Positions 60,316-64,000 of a stretch of 64,000 bases of DNA are shown here, piece after piece. Within the stretch, counting starts at the first letter, position 1. Each line of letters begins with the position of its first letter. The DNA is from Haloarcula sp. CBA1129 (GTDB lineage: Archaea; Halobacteriota; Halobacteria; Halobacteriales; Haloarculaceae), in contig NZ_RKSM01000001.1 in assembly GCF_008729015.1 (NCBI RefSeq), positions 1,240,001 to 1,304,000 on the forward strand. The letters run 5' to 3'. Below the pieces are notes generated by a model. The model made no database searches. It saw nothing but the letters and a program-made list of their open reading frames with translations, and had not been told where the DNA came from. The translations under genes and the position numbers were made by a program.

Positions 60316-62388
60316 ATGAGCAAGAACAAAGAGACACTCGAAGCGCTGAGCAAGGAGTACCGTGACACGATACCGGCGGACCTCCGGAAGACGAACACGT
60401 TCGACTGGTATCTGGAACAGTTGTACGACGAACCAACGATAGCCCGCAACGCCCACCAGCGCGTGGCGGACATGTTCGACTACTACGGCAAGAGCTACGA
60501 CGAAGAGGCCGGCGTGGTCGAGTACGAACTGGCGAGCGAGGACCCGCTCAACGACGGCGAAAACACGTTCTACGGGCGGGTCATCCACGAGGCCATCCAC
60601 GAGTTCGTCAACAAAGTCAAATCCGGCGCTCGCGGGCTCGGCCCCGAGAAGCGGATCAAGCTCCTGCTGGGCCCGGTCGGGTCGGGCAAGTCCGACTTCG
60701 ACCGGCAGGTCCGACGCTACTTCGAGGACTACACGAGCCGGGACGACGGGCGGATGTACACCTTCCGCTGGACGAACCTCTGTGATGTCATCCACGATCA
60801 GGATCCCGCCGACGACGTGGTCCGGTCGCCGATGAATCAGGACCCCCTCGTACTGCTTCCCCAAGAGCAGCGGGACAAGGTCATCGAGGACATCAACGCC
60901 GAACTCGATGCGCCCTACACCATCCGGAACGAGCAGTCACTGGACCCCGCCTCGGAGTTCTACATGGACCGGCTGCTGGCCGAATACGACGACGACCTCC
61001 AGTCCGTGCTGGAGAACCACGTCGAGATCATCCGCTTCGTCGCCGACGAGAACCAGCGCCGCGGGATCGAGACGTTCGAGCCCAAAGACAAGAAGAACCA
61101 AGACGAGACCGAACTGACCGGCGACGTCAACTACTCGAAAATCGCCATCTATGGCGAGAGCGACCCGCGGGCGTTCGATTACTCCGGGGCGTTCTGTAAT
61201 GCCAACCGCGGCATCTTCTCGGGCGAGGAGTTGCTGAAGCTCCAGCGGGAGTTCCTCTATGACTTCCTGCACGCCAGTCAGGAACAGACAATCAAGCCCA
61301 AGAACAACCCCCGGATCGACATCGACCAAGTCATCGTCGGCCGGACGAATATGCCAGAGTACCGGGACAAGAAGGGCGACGAGAAGATGGAGGCGTTCAA
61401 CGACCGGACCAAGCGCATCGACTTCCCGTACGTCCTCCAGTACGAGGCCGAGGCCAACATCTACCAGAAGATGCTGCGCAACGCCGACCTGCCCGACATT
61501 CAGGTCGAGCCACACACCCTAGAGATGGCAGGCCTGTTCGGCGTTCTCACCCGCATCGAGGAGCCGGACAACGAGTCTATCGATCTCATCCAGAAGGCCA
61601 AAGCCTACAACGGCGAGATCGACGAAGCCGACGACGTCGACGTGAAGAAGCTTCGCGAGGAGGCCGAGAAGATGGCCGACATCGGCGAGGGGATGGACGG
61701 CGTCTCCCCGCGGTTCATCGGCGATGAAATCGCTGAGGCCATCATGGACTCGATGCACCGCAGCCGCGATTTCCTCTCGCCGCTGACGACCTTCAATCAC
61801 CTTGAAGGCAACCTCGAAAACCACGGCTCCATCGACGAGGAATCGTTCAGCAAGTACTACCGCTTCCTCGAACTCGTCCGCGAGGAGTACAAGGAGCGGG
61901 CCATCGAGGACGTGCGCCACGCCTTGGCCTACGACATGGACGAGATCCAGCGCCAAGGCGAGAAGTACATGGACCACGTCATGGCCTACATCGACGACGC
62001 GACCGTCGAGGACGAACTCACCGGCCGCGAGCAGGAGCCCGACGAGCAGTTCCTGCGCTCCGTCGAGGAGAAACTCAATCTCCCCGAGGACCGCAAGGAC
62101 GACTTCCGGCAGGAAGTGTCGAACTGGGTGTCCCGCCGCGCCCGCGAGGGTGACACATTCAACCCACAGGACAACGACCGCCTGCGCCGCGCGCTGGAAC
62201 GCAAGCTCTGGGAAGACAAGAAACACAACATCAACTTCTCCGCGCTGGTCTCCAGCTCGGAGATGGACGACGAGGAGCGCAACCAGTGGATCGACGCCCT
62301 CATCGAACAGGGTTACTCCGAGGAGGGTGCCAAGGAAGTGCTTGAGTTCGCTGGTGCGGAGGTCGCCAAAAGCGAGATGGAAGAGTAA
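60316..62388 (+). CDS. prkA: PrkA-type serine protein kinase / AAA+ protein (first of pair)
   Basis: The 690-residue protein has an AAA+ core with Walker A LLLGPVGSGKSDFDRQVRRY (Lys125) and Walker B-like sections further on, followed by a C-terminal kinase-like part (EERNQWIDALIEQGYSEEGAKEVLEF). This is the archaeal PrkA/YeaG class, named as serine kinases; the ATPase core is clear, the kinase activity in archaea is unproven. In bacteria PrkA/YeaG acts with YeaH and SpoVR in stress and stationary phase. Its stop overlaps the second kinase start (TAATG). AUG start at 60316 follows a long leader. Confidence 0.88.
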   Translation: MSKNKETLEALSKEYRDTIPADLRKTNTFDWYLEQLYDEPTIARNAHQRVADMFDYYGKSYDEEAGVVEYELASEDPLNDGENTFYGRVIHEAIHEFVNKVKSGARGLGPEKRIKLLLGPVGSGKSDFDRQVRRYFEDYTSRDDGRMYTFRWTNLCDVIHDQDPADDVVRSPMNQDPLVLLPQEQRDKVIEDINAELDAPYTIRNEQSLDPASEFYMDRLLAEYDDDLQSVLENHVEIIRFVADENQRRGIETFEPKDKKNQDETELTGDVNYSKIAIYGESDPRAFDYSGAFCNANRGIFSGEELLKLQREFLYDFLHASQEQTIKPKNNPRIDIDQVIVGRTNMPEYRDKKGDEKMEAFNDRTKRIDFPYVLQYEAEANIYQKMLRNADLPDIQVEPHTLEMAGLFGVLTRIEEPDNESIDLIQKAKAYNGEIDEADDVDVKKLREEAEKMADIGEGMDGVSPRFIGDEIAEAIMDSMHRSRDFLSPLTTFNHLEGNLENHGSIDEESFSKYYRFLELVREEYKERAIEDVRHALAYDMDEIQRQGEKYMDHVMAYIDDATVEDELTGREQEPDEQFLRSVEEKLNLPEDRKDDFRQEVSNWVSRRAREGDTFNPQDNDRLRRALERKLWEDKKHNINFSALVSSSEMDDEERNQWIDALIEQGYSEEGAKEVLEFAGAEVAKSEMEE

Positions 62389-64000
62389 TGACAGGCCAGG
62401 AGTACATCGACCGCGCGGACGAGTCACTCGACGCTGCCTACGAGGCCCCGATGAGCCTCGCGGAGTACGTCGACACCGTCCTCGAAACGCCACAGGTCGC
62501 GGCCCACGCCTCGAAGTATCTGCTTGACGCCATCGAAGCCGCGGGGACCCGGATGGTCATCGAGGAAGGCGACGAGAAGGAGCGCTACCGGTTCTTCGAC
62601 GACCCGTACAACGACGGCGAGCATGCCATCCTCGGAAACACCGAGGTCTTGAACGCCTTCGTCGACGACCTCCGCTCGATTGCGGCGGGTCGGGGGAAAG
62701 ACGAGAAGATCATCTGGCTGGAGGGGCCGACAGCCACGGGGAAATCCGAACTGAAACGCTGTCTCATCAACGGCCTCCGGGAGTACTCGAAGACGCCAGA
62801 AGGGCGGCGCTACACCGTCGAGTGGAACGTCGCCGGAGCGGGCGGCAGCGCCACGAGTATGACTTACGGGAACGCGGCCATCGAGGACGAGGACGACTGG
62901 TACGAAAGCCCCGTCCAGGCCCACCCGCTGACGGTGTTCCCCGATGACGTGCGCGCGGACCTGCTCGCCGACATCAACGAGCGCCTCGACGACCATATCC
63001 CCATTCGCGTCGACGGCCAGCTCGACCCGTTCTCTCGGGAGGCCTACGACTTCCTCGAAGAGCAGTACCGACGGCAGGGCGAAACAGACCTGTTCTCGGC
63101 GGTCACACAGCCCGCCCACCTCCGGGTGAAGAACTTCGTCGTGGACGTGGGACATGGCATCGGCATCCTCCACTCCGAGGACGAGGGCACGCCAAAGGAA
63201 CGGCTGGTCGGCTCGTGGATGCACGGGATGCTCCGGGAACTCGATTCGCGGGGCCGGAAGAACCCACAGGCGTTCAGCTACGACGGCGTCCTCTCGCAGG
63301 GTAACGGCCTGCTGACCGTCGTCGAAGACGCCGCCCAGCACGCCGACCTGCTCCAGAAGCTCCTGAACGTCCCCGACGAGTCCCACGTCAAACTCGACAA
63401 GGGCATCGGGATGGACGTGGACACGCAGCTGGTCATCATCTCGAACCCGGATCTGGAAGCCCAGCTGAACAAACACGCCGACCGAGAGGGGCAGGACCCG
63501 CTGAAGGCGCTGAAACGCCGGCTCGACAAACACGAGTTCACGTACCTGACGAATCTCTCGCTTGAGGCCCAGCTCCTGCGGCGGGAGCTGACCAACGAGA
63601 CGCGGGTCTGGGACCCCGAGTCTTGGGACGAACTGGAGACGTGGATTCAGGAGCCATTGACCATCTCGGTCCGGGACGAAGTCGAGACGGCGACCGACAA
63701 GGAGCTGGCCCCACACACCATCGAGTCCGCGGCGCTATATGCCGTCGTCTCGCGGCTCGACAGCGCCGAGATTCCGACGGGACTCGATCTCGTCGACAAG
63801 GCGCTGCTGTTTGACCGGGGCTACCTGATGGAAGGCGACGAGCGGATCGACATCGACGATTACGACTTAGAAACCACCGCCGAGGACGGCGATCACGGCA
63901 TCCCAGTCACCTACGTGCGCGACATCATCGCCGACCTGCTACACGAGCCACAGGATCGCCATCACCCCGACCTCCCGGTCGAGCACGTGCTGATGCCGCG
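62388..64000 (+). CDS. prkA: Second PrkA-type protein kinase, C-terminus outside the window
   Basis: ATG at 62388 overlaps the stop of the first gene by one base. The 537 readable residues start MTGQEYIDRADESLDAAYEA. Walker A is LEGPTATGKSELKRCLING (Lys119); later parts include RVKNFVVDVGHGIGILHSEDEG and VIISNPDLEAQLNKHAD. It resembles the first PrkA in order but not closely, as in the paired kinases found in haloarchaea. The frame is open to the last base. A YeaH-like or SpoVR-like gene would be expected next, by analogy with known PrkA operons. Confidence 0.9.
   Translation, partial: MTGQEYIDRADESLDAAYEAPMSLAEYVDTVLETPQVAAHASKYLLDAIEAAGTRMVIEEGDEKERYRFFDDPYNDGEHAILGNTEVLNAFVDDLRSIAAGRGKDEKIIWLEGPTATGKSELKRCLINGLREYSKTPEGRRYTVEWNVAGAGGSATSMTYGNAAIEDEDDWYESPVQAHPLTVFPDDVRADLLADINERLDDHIPIRVDGQLDPFSREAYDFLEEQYRRQGETDLFSAVTQPAHLRVKNFVVDVGHGIGILHSEDEGTPKERLVGSWMHGMLRELDSRGRKNPQAFSYDGVLSQGNGLLTVVEDAAQHADLLQKLLNVPDESHVKLDKGIGMDVDTQLVIISNPDLEAQLNKHADREGQDPLKALKRRLDKHEFTYLTNLSLEAQLLRRELTNETRVWDPESWDELETWIQEPLTISVRDEVETATDKELAPHTIESAALYAVVSRLDSAEIPTGLDLVDKALLFDRGYLMEGDERIDIDDYDLETTAEDGDHGIPVTYVRDIIADLLHEPQDRHHPDLPVEHVLMP

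Noticed and set aside
59954..60319. A 121-codon frame with a good TATA box, overlapping the PrkA start
   Set aside because: The translation is Arg/Pro/Ser-rich and not acidic, unlike real genes here; more likely a transcribed leader.
61519..63716. Two long leftward open frames opposite the PrkA genes
   Set aside because: Shadows of strong coding sequence in GC-rich DNA; the PrkA motifs are on the plus strand.

Overview
The window looks like a haloarchaeal chromosome, most likely from the Haloarcula group. The proteins are strongly acidic, most of the DNA is GC-rich, many genes have a TATA-like box about 25-30 bases before an ATG with no Shine-Dalgarno spacing (leaderless style), and several families are archaeal or haloarchaeal (UPF0179, DUF63, TbsP-like regulator, PGF-CTERM surface protein, paired PrkA kinases). 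No rRNA, CRISPR array or replication origin was seen. The species is inferred by general resemblance only.

Layout. 1-6.2 kb: housekeeping. A truncated transducer gene at the edge, a PadR-type regulator, small unknown proteins, then a leftward one-carbon block (glyA, a lipoprotein, folD, a Nudix hydrolase). 6.4-11.4 kb: a CHAT-family caspase-like protein, a TbsP-like regulator and a YcaO cyclodehydratase, all rightward. 11.4-17 kb: DUF63 membrane protein, inositol-monophosphatase-like enzyme, a membrane glycosyltransferase and a secreted zinc metalloprotease. 17-31.5 kb: an envelope-type locus. A DUF58 operon runs right and converges on a long leftward series (DUF4129 protein, polytopic membrane protein, ABC ATPase, 1021-residue FtsX-like permease, small membrane protein, DUF4350, MoxR ATPase); a DUF1616 gene diverges from it.

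31.6-40 kb: a membrane hydrolase-like protein, a 46-residue zinc ribbon, two paralogous secreted proteins with matching promoters (only one keeps a PGF-CTERM anchor), a tRNA-Leu(CAA) with several partial copies of its 3' end beside it, DUF309, an AstE/aspartoacylase-type enzyme and a lipoprotein. 40-56.2 kb: a polysaccharide or protein-glycosylation island of mixed base composition, with two glycosyltransferases, three alkaline-phosphatase/sulfatase-fold enzymes, a Wzx-type flippase, a large membrane protein and the dTDP-rhamnose genes rmlC, rmlA, rmlD and rmlB. It is interrupted by an IS1595-type element that itself carries an IS630-type element; both transposase genes are broken. 56.2-64 kb: a gene-poor stretch, a formamidase/acetamidase, a second membrane hydrolase-like protein, UPF0179, a small unknown protein, and two consecutive PrkA-type kinases, the second cut by the window edge.

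Working together: rmlA-D should supply dTDP-L-rhamnose, the glycosyltransferases build a lipid-linked glycan, the flippase exports it, and the sulfatase-fold enzymes may decorate it. The MoxR/DUF58/DUF4350/DUF4129 set resembles a chaperone-type system acting on envelope proteins. These links are inferred from gene content and position.
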